From Acidobacteria bacterium 28-9 (GTDB taxonomy: Bacteria > Acidobacteriota > Blastocatellia > Pyrinomonadales > Pyrinomonadaceae): 64,000 bases of DNA. Position numbers and translations under genes: made by a program. Of this stretch, positions 8,321 to 17,579 are shown one piece after another. Location of the stretch: the NCBI GenBank assembly GCA_002050355.1, contig MWYY01000051.1:39380-103379 (forward strand), written 5' to 3'. The notes below the pieces were generated by a model that worked only from the letters and a program-made list of their open reading frames with translations, did no database searches and was not told where the DNA came from. Numbering within the stretch: position 1 is the first letter of the stretch; each line of letters opens with the position of its first letter.

Positions 8321-8380
8321 AGATATCAGATGCTAGATGTCGGTTAGGTTCTTACTGACATCTAGCATCTGATATCTTTT
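8321..8380 (+). terminator. 7-nt-period palindrome acting as a likely terminator
   Basis: Arms 8321-8341 and 8357-8377 are perfectly complementary over 21 bases, with a 15-base loop and a following T-run. The arms are made of the heptamers AGATATC, AGATGCT and AGATGTC. It lies 3 bases after the SRPBCC stop codon. Confidence 0.8.
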
Positions 8381-8404
8381 TTATAAACAAGGGAGAACAA
8401 TAAA

Positions 8405-9583
8405 ATGAAAGCAGTTTGTTGGATGGGAAAACATAGTGTGCAGGTAATGGACGTGCCTGACCCGAAAATTTTGAACGACCGTGACGCAATCATCAAAATC
8501 ACGAGAACAGCGATTTGCGGCTCGGATTTGCATCTTTACAACGGCTACATTCCTTCGATGATGCAGGGCGATATTCTCGGACACGAATTTATGGGCGAAG
8601 TCGTCGAAACCGGTAAAGCAGTTTCCAACTTAAAGCAAGGCGATAAAGTGGTTGTGCCATTTACGATTGCTTGTGGAAATTGTTTTTTCTGCAAAAACGA
8701 GATGTTTTCGGTTTGCGACAACTCAAATCCGAAACCTGAAGGACAGGAAACGGCTTATGGTTTTGCCGGTTCGGGGCTTTTCGGTTTTTCGCATTTGATG
8801 GGCGGATTTGCAGGCGGTCAAGCCGAATACGCGCGTGTTCCGTTTGCCGATGTTGGACCGATAAAAGTTCCTGATTCGATTGAAGACGAAAAGGTTTTAT
8901 TTCTGTCAGATATTTTTCCGACCGGATTTATGGCAGCGGACAATTGCAACATCAAGGAAGGCGACACTGTTGCTATTTGGGGTGCGGGTCCTGTCGGACA
9001 ATTTGCTACGAAATCGGCGTTTATGCTCGGTGCGGAAAAAGTTGTAGTCATTGACCATTATCAAGACCGTCTTGATTTCGCGCAGGCGAACAATCCAAAC
9101 GTAGAAACGATAAATTTTGACGACGTGGAAGTTCACGACAAATTAAAAGATTTGACGGGCGGACGCGGACCCGATTCGTGTATTGATGCCGTTGGACTCG
9201 AATCACACGGCACTTCGGTTGATTCGCTTCTCGACTATGCGAAAGCCGCTGTATTTTTAGCTACAGACCGACCGCATGCGCTTCGACAGGCAATTTTTTG
9301 CGTTCGTAAAGGCGGCACGGTTTCAATTCCGGGCGCATACGGCGGATTTATGGACAAATTCCCAATCGGCGCAGCGTTTAACAAAGGCTTAACCTTCAAA
9401 ATGGGACAAACACATATGCAGGCATATATGCCGCGACTTCTCGCTGCGGTCGAAGAAGGAAAAATCGACCCGTCATTTGTCATCTCGCACCGTTTGAATT
9501 TGTCCGAGGCGCCGATGGCTTATGACAATTTCAACACTGAGAAAAATCAATGGCGCAAAGTTGTCCTTAACCCGAACGGATAA
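8405..9583 (+). CDS. Zinc-dependent alcohol dehydrogenase, formaldehyde-dehydrogenase-like
   Basis: The 392-residue medium-chain dehydrogenase has the catalytic zinc motif CGSDLH near residue 38 and GHEFMGEV near 60, structural-zinc cysteines ([15 protein letters not shown]), and a Rossmann segment GAGPVGQFA. The long insert [23 protein letters not shown] and the motif [18 protein letters not shown] match the glutathione-independent formaldehyde dehydrogenase-like branch. NAD is the likely cofactor. AAGGGAGAACAATAAA precedes the ATG. It is the last gene of the SDR/SRPBCC/ADH run. Confidence 0.87.
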   Translation: MKAVCWMGKHSVQVMDVPDPKILNDRDAIIKITRTAICGSDLHLYNGYIPSMMQGDILGHEFMGEVVETGKAVSNLKQGDKVVVPFTIACGNCFFCKNEMFSVCDNSNPKPEGQETAYGFAGSGLFGFSHLMGGFAGGQAEYARVPFADVGPIKVPDSIEDEKVLFLSDIFPTGFMAADNCNIKEGDTVAIWGAGPVGQFATKSAFMLGAEKVVVIDHYQDRLDFAQANNPNVETINFDDVEVHDKLKDLTGGRGPDSCIDAVGLESHGTSVDSLLDYAKAAVFLATDRPHALRQAIFCVRKGGTVSIPGAYGGFMDKFPIGAAFNKGLTFKMGQTHMQAYMPRLLAAVEEGKIDPSFVISHRLNLSEAPMAYDNFNTEKNQWRKVVLNPNG

Positions 9584-9588
9584 ATAGT

Positions 9589-10590
9589 TTGAAAAAACAA
9601 TCGAAAATCGAATCTCCGAACGAACTTTTAGAACTTGCGATAGGCTATCAAAAATCGCAAGTTCTATTTTCGTTTGTCGAACTTGAAATCCCGAAATTAT
9701 TTCACGAAAAAAATCTGACTGCAAAAGAATTGGCTGAACGCCTTTCGATTGATTCGGTTGCAATGGAAAGATTTTTGAATGCCTGCATCGTTGCCGGTTT
9801 GCTTGAAAGAGAAAATGGAATTTACCGGAACACAGCGCTCACCGAATATTTTCTTGTCAAAGGAAATGAATTTTATTTAGGCGGACAAATAAGGCGTTAC
9901 CAAGATCGCTCGTATCCGCTGTGGGAAAATCTGACCGAAAAACTGAAAACCTGGAAATATGGCAAAACAAACCCTAAAACGCCCGAAGAAGAAGACCAAG
10001 GCGCAGATTCGATGGCTGAACAACACAATCTCGCGCTTCTTCACGGTTACGCGCTTGCAAAAGCGTTTGATTTTTTAAAGTATAAACGCGTTTTAGATTT
10101 AGGTGGCGGCACGGGCGCAATGTCAATCGGTTTGTGCGAAAATTACGAAAACTTAAGTGCGATTGTTTTCGATTTGCCGGAAAATGCCGAAAAGGCAGGC
10201 GAATTTATTTCTAAAAGTAATCTACAAACAAGAATTCAAGCTGTTGGTGGCGATATAACAAAAGATGATTTGCCGGATGATTTTGATGTGGCTCTTCTGG
10301 CAAATCTAGTTTCCGTTTTTGACGCAGAAACAAACAAAAAGCTGCTTACAAAAATTTATAAAAAATTGCCGGAAAACGGCGTTTGTATTATCAGCGGCTG
10401 GATTTTGGATGAAGACCGTTTAAGTCCCGAAGTTTCCGTTTTGTTCTGTTTGGAAGATATTAACTGGAGTTCGCCCGACGTTGAAAGAAATATCGGCGTT
10501 TACAAATCCTGGCTCAAGAATGCGGGATTCAGAAAAATAGAATACAAAACCTATCTTGAACCGACGCGCTTGATTTACGCCTTCAAATAA
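9589..10590 (+). CDS. SAM-dependent O-methyltransferase-like protein
   Basis: The 333-residue protein has an N-terminal winged-helix dimerisation domain (about residues 10-100, like acetylserotonin/hydroxyneurosporene O-methyltransferases) and a C-terminal Rossmann methyltransferase domain with the SAM motif LDLGGGTGA near 165. Substrate unknown. The only in-frame start that keeps the dimerisation domain is TTG at 9589, five bases after the preceding stop. Residues 138 to the end lie in the first copy of a 680-bp tandem duplication. Confidence 0.8.
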   Translation: MKKQSKIESPNELLELAIGYQKSQVLFSFVELEIPKLFHEKNLTAKELAERLSIDSVAMERFLNACIVAGLLERENGIYRNTALTEYFLVKGNEFYLGGQIRRYQDRSYPLWENLTEKLKTWKYGKTNPKTPEEEDQGADSMAEQHNLALLHGYALAKAFDFLKYKRVLDLGGGTGAMSIGLCENYENLSAIVFDLPENAEKAGEFISKSNLQTRIQAVGGDITKDDLPDDFDVALLANLVSVFDAETNKKLLTKIYKKLPENGVCIISGWILDEDRLSPEVSVLFCLEDINWSSPDVERNIGVYKSWLKNAGFRKIEYKTYLEPTRLIYAFK

Positions 10591-10691
10591 GCTGCGAAAA
10601 ATAATTTAACGCTTTCCGCAACATCATTTTTATTAAAAACAAATCTCGTGTTAAGATTTTTTCTCGCAGCTATAAGGAAAGCGCAGATTCG

Positions 10692-11270
10692 ATGGCTGAA
10701 CAACACAATCTCGCGCTTCTTCACGGTTACGCGCTTGCAAAAGCGTTTGATTTTTTAAAGTATAAACGCGTTTTAGATTTAGGTGGCGGCACGGGCGCAA
10801 TGTCAATCGGTTTGTGCGAAAATTACGAAAACTTAAGTGCGATTGTTTTCGATTTGCCGGAAAATGCCGAAAAGGCAGGCGAATTTATTTCTAAAAGTAA
10901 TCTACAAACAAGAATTCAAGCTGTTGGTGGCGATATAACAAAAGATGATTTGCCGGATGATTTTGATGTGGCTCTTCTGGCAAATCTAGTTTCCGTTTTT
11001 GACGCAGAAACAAACAAAAAGCTGCTTACAAAAATTTATAAAAAATTGCCGGAAAACGGCGTTTGTATTATCAGCGGCTGGATTTTGGATGAAGACCGTT
11101 TAAGTCCCGAAGTTTCCGTTTTGTTCTGTTTGGAAGATATTAACTGGAGTTCGCCCGACGTTGAAAGAAATATCGGCGTTTACAAATCCTGGCTCAAGAA
11201 TGCGGGATTCAGAAAAATAGAATACAAAACCTATCTTGAACCGACGCGCTTGATTTACGCCTTCAAATAA
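10692..11270 (+). pseudogene. Truncated duplicate of the methyltransferase gene
   Basis: The reading frame from ATG at 10692 encodes 192 residues identical to residues 142-333 of the preceding methyltransferase. It keeps the SAM-binding domain but lacks the N-terminal dimerisation domain, so it is probably not functional on its own. It arose by the 680-bp tandem duplication. Transcription could start from the duplicated promoter at 10652. Confidence 0.85.
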
Positions 11271-11328
11271 GCTGCGAAAAATAATTTAACGCTTTCCGCA
11301 ACATCATTTTTATTAAAAACAAATCTCG

Positions 11329-11337
11329 TGTTAAGAT
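11329..11337 (+). promoter_or_regulatory. Candidate extended -10 promoter for murA
   Basis: TGTTAAGAT forms an extended -10 element (TG-N-TAAGAT). The same words, TCGTGYTAAGATTT, precede the yacL gene at 15271-15284. No good -35 is seen. A second copy lies at 10649-10657 because of the duplication. Confidence 0.4.
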
Positions 11338-11400
11338 TTTTTCTCGCAGCTATAAGGAAAACTAAAACAAGCTATAAATAAAAATCAGGTCGAAATCGAA

Positions 11401-12699
11401 ATGGACAAATTTTTAATCAGCGGCGGCGCGCCGCTCAAAGGAAAAATCGAAGTCAGCGGCGCGAAAAATTCCGCTTTGCCTTGTTTGGCGGCGACGCTTC
11501 TGAGTGCGGAAACCGTTATTTTGCATAACGTTCCGTATGTCAAAGATTTAATTACGCAGCGCAGATTACTCGAAGATCTGGGCGCGACGGTTTTAACGCC
11601 GGAACTCCGAACGCAGAAAATAACGGCGAAAAACATCGAAACTTTTGAAGCGCCCTATGAATTGGTTAAAACAATGCGCGCTAGCGTTTTAGCTTTAGGT
11701 CCTTTACTTGCACGTTTTGGGCAAGCGAAAGTTTCGCTTCCGGGAGGCTGCGCTATCGGAACTCGTCCGATTGATTTACATCTGAAAGCCTTTGAACAAC
11801 TTGGCGCGGTTGTATCTTTGGAATCAGGTGATGTCGTTGCGCGAGCGCCGAAAGGCAAATTAATCGGCGCAGTTGTTTCGTTTGAAAAAGTTACGGTTAC
11901 GGGAACGGAAAACGTGATGATGGCGGCGGCTCTCGCAAAAGGAAAAACGACAATTCACAACGCCGCGTGCGAGCCGGAAATTGAAGATTTAGCCGAGCTT
12001 TTAAATAAAATGGGCGCGCGCATAAAAGGCGCGGGAACGCCCGTTATCGAAATTGAAGGCGTCGAAAACTTGGGCGCGGCTGAACACACGATTATTCCCG
12101 ACCGCATCGAAACCGGAACTTTCATCGTAGCGGCGGCGATAACAAACGGCGAACTCGAAATAAAAAACTGCGTGCCGAAACATTTGACGGCGGCGATTAA
12201 AAAAATGCGCGAATCGGGCGTCGAAATTGAAGAGTTAAATCCAAGCACTTTGCGCGTTAAATGTTCCGGCAAAGGTTTGACTGCAAAAGACGTTACGACC
12301 GAGCCGCACCCGAATTTTCCGACCGATATGCAGGCGCAGTATATGGCTTTGATGACGCAAGCCGAAGGCGTCTCGAACATTACCGAAACGATTTTTGAAA
12401 ACCGTTTTATGCACGCTTCGGAACTTATTCGCCTCGGCGCGGACATTCATTTCGCCGGCAACACGGCAACCGTTCGCGGCAAAACCGATTTGATGGGCGC
12501 GCCCGTCCAGGCGTCGGATTTACGCGCGTCGGCGTCGCTCGTTCTCGCTGCGCTCGCCGCGACGGGTGAGACGACAATTGACCGCGTTTATCACATTGAC
12601 AGAGGCTACGAAAACATCGTCCGTAAATTAAGCTCGGTCGGCGCAAATATCGAGCGAGTTACGGATAATCTAAACTTAACGGCGGCAGAGGAAAAATAA
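11401..12699 (+). CDS. murA: UDP-N-acetylglucosamine 1-carboxyvinyltransferase
   Basis: The 432-residue enzyme transfers enolpyruvate from phosphoenolpyruvate to UDP-GlcNAc, the first committed step of peptidoglycan synthesis. It shows the substrate-binding SGAKNSALP near residue 20 and the catalytic loop PGGCAIGTRP with Cys117, so it should be the fosfomycin-sensitive Cys type. Length is usual (about 420). It lies downstream of the duplicated block and converges with radA. Confidence 0.97.
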   Translation: MDKFLISGGAPLKGKIEVSGAKNSALPCLAATLLSAETVILHNVPYVKDLITQRRLLEDLGATVLTPELRTQKITAKNIETFEAPYELVKTMRASVLALGPLLARFGQAKVSLPGGCAIGTRPIDLHLKAFEQLGAVVSLESGDVVARAPKGKLIGAVVSFEKVTVTGTENVMMAAALAKGKTTIHNAACEPEIEDLAELLNKMGARIKGAGTPVIEIEGVENLGAAEHTIIPDRIETGTFIVAAAITNGELEIKNCVPKHLTAAIKKMRESGVEIEELNPSTLRVKCSGKGLTAKDVTTEPHPNFPTDMQAQYMALMTQAEGVSNITETIFENRFMHASELIRLGADIHFAGNTATVRGKTDLMGAPVQASDLRASASLVLAALAATGETTIDRVYHIDRGYENIVRKLSSVGANIERVTDNLNLTAAEEK

Positions 12700-12757
12700 A
12701 AATTAGAAGATATTATCACGGTTTTTTAATCAACAGTTTCGTGTGTTCTCTTCAAAC

Positions 12758-14152
12758 TTAAAATAACTCATCCAAGGCTTCTTCTAAAGTTCGCACGCCT
12801 ACGACGCGCATTCCCAATAATTTTTCCAAACCTTTTTTGTTTGACGCGGGCAAAATCAATTTCTTAAAACCTAAAGTCTGCGCTTCGCGGGCGCGCGTTT
12901 CGCCTTGCAGGACGCCGCGCACTTCGCCGGTTAAGCCGACTTCGCCGAAGACGGCAACTTCGGGCAGTATTTGCAGATTGCGGAAACTTGAAGAAATTGC
13001 GGCAATGACGCCTAAATCCGCCGCCGGTTCGTCAATTTCTAAACCGCCCGCCACATTAACAAAAACGTCGTCGCCCGCCAATTGAAAGCCGAGACGTTTT
13101 TCGAGAACGGCAATTAAAAGCGATGTGCGGTTGTAATCGAAGCCTTGTGCCATTCGTCTGCCCGTGCCGAATTTTGTGCCGGAAACGAGAGCCTGGATTT
13201 CGACAAGCATCGGACGCGTGCCTTCCATACAAACCGTTACGACCGAGCCGCTTGCGCCCTCGGGTCGTTCCTGCAAGAAAACTTCCGACGGGTTGCCGAC
13301 CGGTTTTAAGCCTTCGCCCGTCATCTCGAAGATGCCGATTTCGTTTGCCGCACCGAAACGATTTTTCGTGGCGCGAATGATGCGATGATTGTGATGCCTG
13401 TCGCCTTCAAAATATAAAACCGTGTCAACGATGTGTTCCAATGCTTTCGGTCCCGCAATCGAACCTTCTTTTGTAACGTGACCGATGAGAAAAACCGGAA
13501 CATTCGCAGCTTTGGCAAACATCATAAATTGCCCGGCGACTTCACGTACTTGGCTGACGCTGCCGGGCGCGGATTCGATATTCGGTGAAAATACAGTTTG
13601 GATCGAATCGACGATAATAATGTCCGGCTTCATTCGTTCGATTTCCGTTAAAATTACATCGAGATTTGTTTCGGGCAATAGAAAAAGATTTTCCGCATTT
13701 AAGCCCAATCTTTCGCCGCGCATTTTTATTTGCCGCTCGCTTTCTTCGCCCGAAACATACAAAACCTTTAAATCGTTTTCGCTTAATTTGTCCGCAACTT
13801 GCGCGACAAGCGTTGATTTGCCAATTCCGGGCGAGCCGCCGATTAAAACGAGTGAGCCGGGAACAATTCCGCCGCCGAGAACTCTGTCGAACTCGTCAAT
13901 TCCGCTCGATGTTCGAGCGTCGTCCTGCGATTCAATTTCACCGTATGCGATCGGTTTTGTTTCACGAAAAACATTTGTACCGCGCCGCGCGCCAGCGGCA
14001 GAAGAACTTTTGCCGACGAGTTGCGCCGACGGGCGAAATTTTTCTTCGACGTAAGTATTCCACTCGCCACAGTCTGTGCATTTTCCCTGCCATTTGCGCG
14101 ATTGATTGCCACAGTTTTGGCAGACATAAATTGTAGCCGGTGTTTTTGCCAT
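12758..14152 (-). CDS. radA: DNA repair protein RadA (Sms)
   Basis: The 464-residue protein has an N-terminal zinc finger (Cys11, Cys14, Cys25, Cys28), a RecA-like ATPase with Walker A GGSPGIGKST (105-114), the RadA signature KNRFGAANEIG, and a C-terminal Lon-protease-like domain. It drives branch migration in recombinational repair. In several phyla radA lies close to yacL and ispDF, as it does here, though on the opposite strand. Confidence 0.97.
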   Translation of the reverse strand: MAKTPATIYVCQNCGNQSRKWQGKCTDCGEWNTYVEEKFRPSAQLVGKSSSAAGARRGTNVFRETKPIAYGEIESQDDARTSSGIDEFDRVLGGGIVPGSLVLIGGSPGIGKSTLVAQVADKLSENDLKVLYVSGEESERQIKMRGERLGLNAENLFLLPETNLDVILTEIERMKPDIIIVDSIQTVFSPNIESAPGSVSQVREVAGQFMMFAKAANVPVFLIGHVTKEGSIAGPKALEHIVDTVLYFEGDRHHNHRIIRATKNRFGAANEIGIFEMTGEGLKPVGNPSEVFLQERPEGASGSVVTVCMEGTRPMLVEIQALVSGTKFGTGRRMAQGFDYNRTSLLIAVLEKRLGFQLAGDDVFVNVAGGLEIDEPAADLGVIAAISSSFRNLQILPEVAVFGEVGLTGEVRGVLQGETRAREAQTLGFKKLILPASNKKGLEKLLGMRVVGVRTLEEALDELF

Positions 14153-14229
14153 ATAAAATTTACGTTAATTTGTTGTAACGAAATCGAACAACCAAGAGGA
14201 AATAAAAATTCGCTTCCTGGAAAATGCGT

Positions 14230-14246
14230 ATTCGTAAGATACGAAT
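14230..14246. promoter_or_regulatory. Palindrome upstream of the Gly/Ser-rich gene
   Basis: ATTCGTA-AGA-TACGAAT is a perfect 7+7 inverted repeat, itself enclosed by CCTGG and CCAGG. It lies about 47 bases before a candidate sigma-54 site and could be a regulator binding site. Confidence 0.4.
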
Positions 14247-14292
14247 TTACTATACCAGGCAACGAAAAATCTATAAAAACGACATTTATTAT

Positions 14293-14308
14293 TGGCACAA
14301 AATTTGTA
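14293..14308 (+). promoter_or_regulatory. Candidate sigma-54-like promoter
   Basis: TGGCACAAAATTTGTA carries GG and GT separated by 10 bases, matching the -24/-12 layout except that the -12 GC reads GT. The element lies about 85 bases before the Gly/Ser-rich gene. One key mismatch keeps this tentative. Confidence 0.3.
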
Positions 14309-14394
14309 TGTAAGGTTTTTTACTCATTTAGTCAAGCCGTTAATAATTCAGTTAATGGAACTGAATGAGAAATCTACAATCAGGGAGAATAAAA

Positions 14395-14946
14395 ATGGCT
14401 AACAATCAAGACCAAGACAATAATAAAGATCGAGAAGATAGAGGACAAGGAAGCGGCGGACAAGGTGGACAATCCGGTTCAGAAGGTCAAGGCGGTTCCG
14501 GTGGTCAAGGTGGACAGTCAGGCTCGCAAGGCGGCGGACAATCCGGTTCCGGCGGCAGCAGCGGCTCAGGTAGCGGCGGCTCAGGCGGCAGCGGTTCTGG
14601 AAGCAGTGGCTCCGGTGGCGGTAGCGGTTCAGGCGGACAAGGCGGTTCCGGTGGACAGTCTGGTTCTCAAGGAGGACAAGGCGGCGGTTCACAGGGCGGC
14701 GGTCAGTCCGGCTCTGGCGGCAGCGGCGGTTCCGGCGGACAATCCGGTTCGCAGGGTGGTTCCGGTGGTGGTCAATCTGGCTCCGGCGGAGGTAGCGGCT
14801 CAGGCAGCGGGGGTTCCGGCGGGAGCGGTTCTGGAAGTGGCGGTTCCGGGAGTGGAGGCTCTGGAAGTAGCGGCTCAGGTGGCGGAAGCGGCTCAGGTGG
14901 CGGAAGCGGCTCAGGTGGGTCAGGCGGCTCCGGCGGTAGTAGGTAA
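14395..14946 (+). CDS. Gly/Ser-rich low-complexity protein
   Basis: The ATG follows CAGGGAGAATAAAA, a good ribosome binding site. The 183-residue product opens with a short charged head (MANNQDQDNNKDREDRGQG) and then is almost entirely Gly, Ser and Gln in short repeats such as GGQSGSQGG and GSGGSGSG. No signal peptide or membrane segment is seen. A perfect terminator follows. The protein should be disordered; function unknown. Codons for Gly and Ser vary, so the repeat is kept at protein level and not simply by recent DNA slippage. The same DNA is open in another frame (Ala/Val-rich), which I take as a by-product. Confidence 0.7.
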   Translation: MANNQDQDNNKDREDRGQGSGGQGGQSGSEGQGGSGGQGGQSGSQGGGQSGSGGSSGSGSGGSGGSGSGSSGSGGGSGSGGQGGSGGQSGSQGGQGGGSQGGGQSGSGGSGGSGGQSGSQGGSGGGQSGSGGGSGSGSGGSGGSGSGSGGSGSGGSGSSGSGGGSGSGGGSGSGGSGGSGGSR

Positions 14947-14976
14947 ATATTTTTTTACTAAAAACATTAGTGAAAT

Positions 14977-15006
14977 AAAAAGACGATTCTTTTGAGTCGT
15001 CTTTTT
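14977..15006 (+). terminator. Rho-independent terminator
   Basis: AAAAAGACGATTC and GAGTCGTCTTTTT form a 13-bp stem (one G-U pair) with a TTTT loop and a T-rich tail, 30 bases after the Gly/Ser gene. Confidence 0.9.
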
Positions 15007-15291
15007 ATTTTACGTATTGGTTTAAGATTGCAAATTATATTTGATAAAAGATATGCAGTTGAAGAAAAACTAGGATAAATCTTTATCGAACTTATGAAGG
15101 ACGCAAATCACCGCAGCCGGCGCCGACGAACGTAAATTGTCGCGGCTGATTTTATTTTTCTCAAACTTTTTCTTTTGAAAGATACAAAATTGTCAGTTTA
15201 TATTTGGCTTGATAAATAAAAAATAGGCTGATTTAATCGTTTGATTATCCACTATTCAGTTTTTTAAATTCGTGCTAAGATTTCGATTGCG
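15007..15291. other. Intergenic region with an orphan hairpin
   Basis: No gene is seen. CAGCCG (15114-15119) pairs with CGGCTG (15143-15148), followed by a T-rich stretch, which resembles a terminator with no gene before it. The rest is AT-rich, with the yacL promoter at its right end. Confidence 0.4.
15273..15281 (+). promoter_or_regulatory. Candidate extended -10 promoter for yacL
   Basis: TGCTAAGAT is an extended -10 element ending 10 bases before the ATG, so the transcript would be leaderless or nearly so. A weak -35 (TATTCA, 15253-15258) lies 17 bases upstream. Confidence 0.4.
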
Positions 15292-16452
15292 ATGAAACTA
15301 GACATTCTCATAATCAGAATAAGCTTTATTGTTTTATTGGCAGCGATCGGCTTTTTGCTTAATCCGCTGGCGAATGTTCACAGTTTGGGCGAAATGGACG
15401 CTTGGACGAGCCGGACTTTTTCAGCCGTGCTCGGCGCGCTTATCGCTGTTTTCGTTGTCGGTTTCGAGATGCGTATTAGACGTGCGACTTTGAAGACACT
15501 TATTGGAGCGGCAATCGGTTCAATTTTGGGAATTATGGGCGCATTCTTAATCGGCGTGCTGATTTCGATTCAAAAGGTCGAAGCCGTTCCCGCCGAAATG
15601 CAGACTTTCCTGACAATTTCGCTGGCGTTCTTTATGGGTTATATTGGTCTGGTTGTCGGCGCGGCAAAAGGCGAATTCATAGATTTGTCGGCTCTCGGTG
15701 GAATCTTCAGTGATAAAAATGCGGTGAAGCGCGATTATAAAATTCTCGATACCAGCGTGATTATTGACGGACGCATCGCTGACGTTTCCGAAACCGGATT
15801 CCTGGGCGGAACTTTGATTATCCCGCAGTTTATTTTGACCGAATTGCAGCAGGTCGCCGATTCGCCCGATTCATCAAAGCGTCAGCGCGGACGGCGAGGA
15901 CTCGATATGCTGCAGCGGCTTCGCAATAACTCGAATCTCGATGTTCAAATTGTCGAGACGGATTTTCCTGCCGTTAAAGAAGTCGACCTAAAACTTATCG
16001 AACTCGGCAAACAACTCGAAGCCGTCATTATCACCAATGACTTCAATCTAAACAAAGTCTCGCAGCTTCGCGGCGTCAATGTCTTAAACGTCAACGAACT
16101 TGCCAACGCCTTAAAGCCGGTCGTTTTGCCCGGTGAAGCAATGCGCGTTTTTATTTTGAAAGAAGGCAAGGAATATAATCAAGGCGTCGCTTACCTGGAT
16201 GACGGCACGATGGTCGTTGTTGATAACGCACGCAAACTTATCGGCAAAACGGCGGATGTTGCCGTTACAAGCGTTTTGCAGACGACGGCTGGAAAAATGA
16301 TTTTTGGGCGATTGTGGGAAGAAAGAGACGAAGGTTATGAAACTACAAACGGCAACCATTTAGGCAACAATATCCACGATTCGCGCACGCCTGGTTTTCG
16401 CAAAGCGCCGCGCGAACTCCGCCAAACATCAATCGTTGAAGAACTTGAATAA
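15292..16452 (+). CDS. yacL: PIN/TRAM-domain membrane protein, YacL family
   Basis: The 386-residue protein has four N-terminal membrane helices (about residues 5-130), then a PIN nuclease-fold domain with the acidic residues of LDTSVIIDGRI (near 152), ELQQVAD and ITNDFNLNK, and a C-terminal TRAM domain (about 285-345). YacL proteins are thought to be membrane-tied nucleases; the RNA target is unknown. In Firmicutes and others yacL directly precedes ispD and ispF. Here a 9.9-kb element lies between them. Confidence 0.88.
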   Translation: MKLDILIIRISFIVLLAAIGFLLNPLANVHSLGEMDAWTSRTFSAVLGALIAVFVVGFEMRIRRATLKTLIGAAIGSILGIMGAFLIGVLISIQKVEAVPAEMQTFLTISLAFFMGYIGLVVGAAKGEFIDLSALGGIFSDKNAVKRDYKILDTSVIIDGRIADVSETGFLGGTLIIPQFILTELQQVADSPDSSKRQRGRRGLDMLQRLRNNSNLDVQIVETDFPAVKEVDLKLIELGKQLEAVIITNDFNLNKVSQLRGVNVLNVNELANALKPVVLPGEAMRVFILKEGKEYNQGVAYLDDGTMVVVDNARKLIGKTADVAVTSVLQTTAGKMIFGRLWEERDEGYETTNGNHLGNNIHDSRTPGFRKAPRELRQTSIVEELE

Positions 16453-16458
16453 TTGGTG

Positions 16459-16481
16459 AATGGTGAATGTCATTCACCATT
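16459..16481. repeat. Short 7-nt-type palindrome
   Basis: AATGGTGAATG and CATTCACCATT (11 bp each, 1-base loop) lie just after the yacL stop codon. The words are the same as in the arrays at 2071 and 53484. Confidence 0.7.
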
Positions 16482-16582
16482 AAACTATGAATTCTGCATT
16501 CATAGATATGGATTTATGATAATGCTTTAAGTTACTTATTTTGCTGTATTTAACTAAAATTAAGTGCTGTCAAAAACCCCTG

Positions 16583-16599
16583 CTGTATCTAATAATGTA
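16583..16599. repeat. Left attachment repeat (attL core)
   Basis: CTGTATCTAATAATGTA, identical to 26441-26457. A related word, GCTGTATTTAA, lies about 42 bases upstream. Confidence 0.75.
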
Positions 16600-16625
16600 G
16601 CTAGTTGCCGCAAATTTACCGCTTT

Positions 16626-17579
16626 TTAGACTGCTTTTGCTTTCCTGCCAATTTCCATTTTTTTAATCGCGTCGGCTTTGAATGTTTCGGACGGATGCGC
16701 GTAGCGCATCACCATCTTCAAATCACTGTGTCCAAGTATCGAAGCAAGGACAAGCAAATCAATTCCGTTCTCGACGGCGCGGCTGGCGAATGTGTGCCGG
16801 GCATCATATAACCTGAAATTCATTTTTAAGTTACGGATGGTTGCGCGATGCTTTTTGTCTAATGTGTCGGTTGGCTTATTGCCGTCAATATCATTTTGCG
16901 GAAAAAGATTTTCGCCCGCGAACTTTTCAGCGCGATAACGCAAAACCGCTTGCGCCCGTTCCGATAAATGAACTTGCCGAATTGATGAAGCCGTTTTGCC
17001 CTTTACCACTTGCAGAAAGCCTTTTGTCTGTGAAACGTCTTGGCGGCGGATGCGATACACTTCGCCGCATCTCATACCAGTTTCGAGTATTAGAATCGCC
17101 ACGTCAGAGAGCGGCTGCGGAGCGGCGAGAAGATAAAGTTTTTCTTCGGCGTGTGTTATAACGTGAAAATTTCTTTCGTTGGCTTTTAACTGTTTTACTT
17201 TTCGCGCCGGATTATCCCGAAGAATTTTAGCGTCAACAAGACGGTTGAAAACGGCTTTCAAAAGAGTTAATTCGTGATTAACTGTTTCGCGTTTAATGGA
17301 ATCCTTTGTTTTGCGCGATGTTTGCGCCGAACGCCAAACAATAAAATCCTCGACCGTTTTCTTATTGATGCGGTCAACCTTCACCGCTCCGAAATACTTC
17401 TTTAAGGATTGACAGGAAAAATAATAACGCTGATAAGTTGTCGGCTGCCCGGCGTGTTCGGCTTTCGACCAAACAAGAAAATCGTCAGCCGCTTGTTTGA
17501 AAGTCGGAGCTTTGATTTTTGGCTCAATGCCGATTCTCCCAAGTGCTAATTCGTGCCGGAAAGCCGCTTCAATCGTCAA
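16626..17579 (-). CDS. Tyrosine recombinase / phage-type integrase
   Basis: The 317-residue frame has a SAM-like core-binding domain (about 25-125) and a catalytic domain with Arg170 (ETGMRCGEVYR), Lys195, Arg261 (YDARHTFAS), His284 (LGHSD) and the nucleophile Tyr293 (MRYAH). It would catalyse integration and excision between the 17-bp repeats. Odd point: there is no ATG or GTG start. Typical N-terminal sequence (RWRAFDGELVQQSTK) is still encoded upstream to a TAG at 17658-17660, so either TTG at 17579 is used, giving a short N-terminus, or the gene lost its start. The 3' end overlaps the 16-bp inverted repeat. Confidence 0.85.
   Translation of the reverse strand: MTIEAAFRHELALGRIGIEPKIKAPTFKQAADDFLVWSKAEHAGQPTTYQRYYFSCQSLKKYFGAVKVDRINKKTVEDFIVWRSAQTSRKTKDSIKRETVNHELTLLKAVFNRLVDAKILRDNPARKVKQLKANERNFHVITHAEEKLYLLAAPQPLSDVAILILETGMRCGEVYRIRRQDVSQTKGFLQVVKGKTASSIRQVHLSERAQAVLRYRAEKFAGENLFPQNDIDGNKPTDTLDKKHRATIRNLKMNFRLYDARHTFASRAVENGIDLLVLASILGHSDLKMVMRYAHPSETFKADAIKKMEIGRKAKAV

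Larger units (their letters stand above)
10001..11360. repeat. Perfect 680-bp tandem duplication (10001-10680, 10681-11360)
   Basis: The two copies are identical as far as I can see by eye. Each holds the last 193 codons of the methyltransferase gene, its stop, and about 90 bases of intergenic DNA that contain a candidate promoter. The bases flanking the junctions (AAG before copy 1, AAA at the end of copy 1, ACT after copy 2) show no microhomology. Perfect identity means a very recent event or an assembly artefact. Confidence 0.9.

Noticed and set aside
14465..14995. A long Ala/Val-rich reading frame overlapping the Gly/Ser-rich gene
   Set aside because: It is a by-product of the GGN/TCN codon repeat; the Gly/Ser frame has the ribosome binding site and ends just before the terminator.
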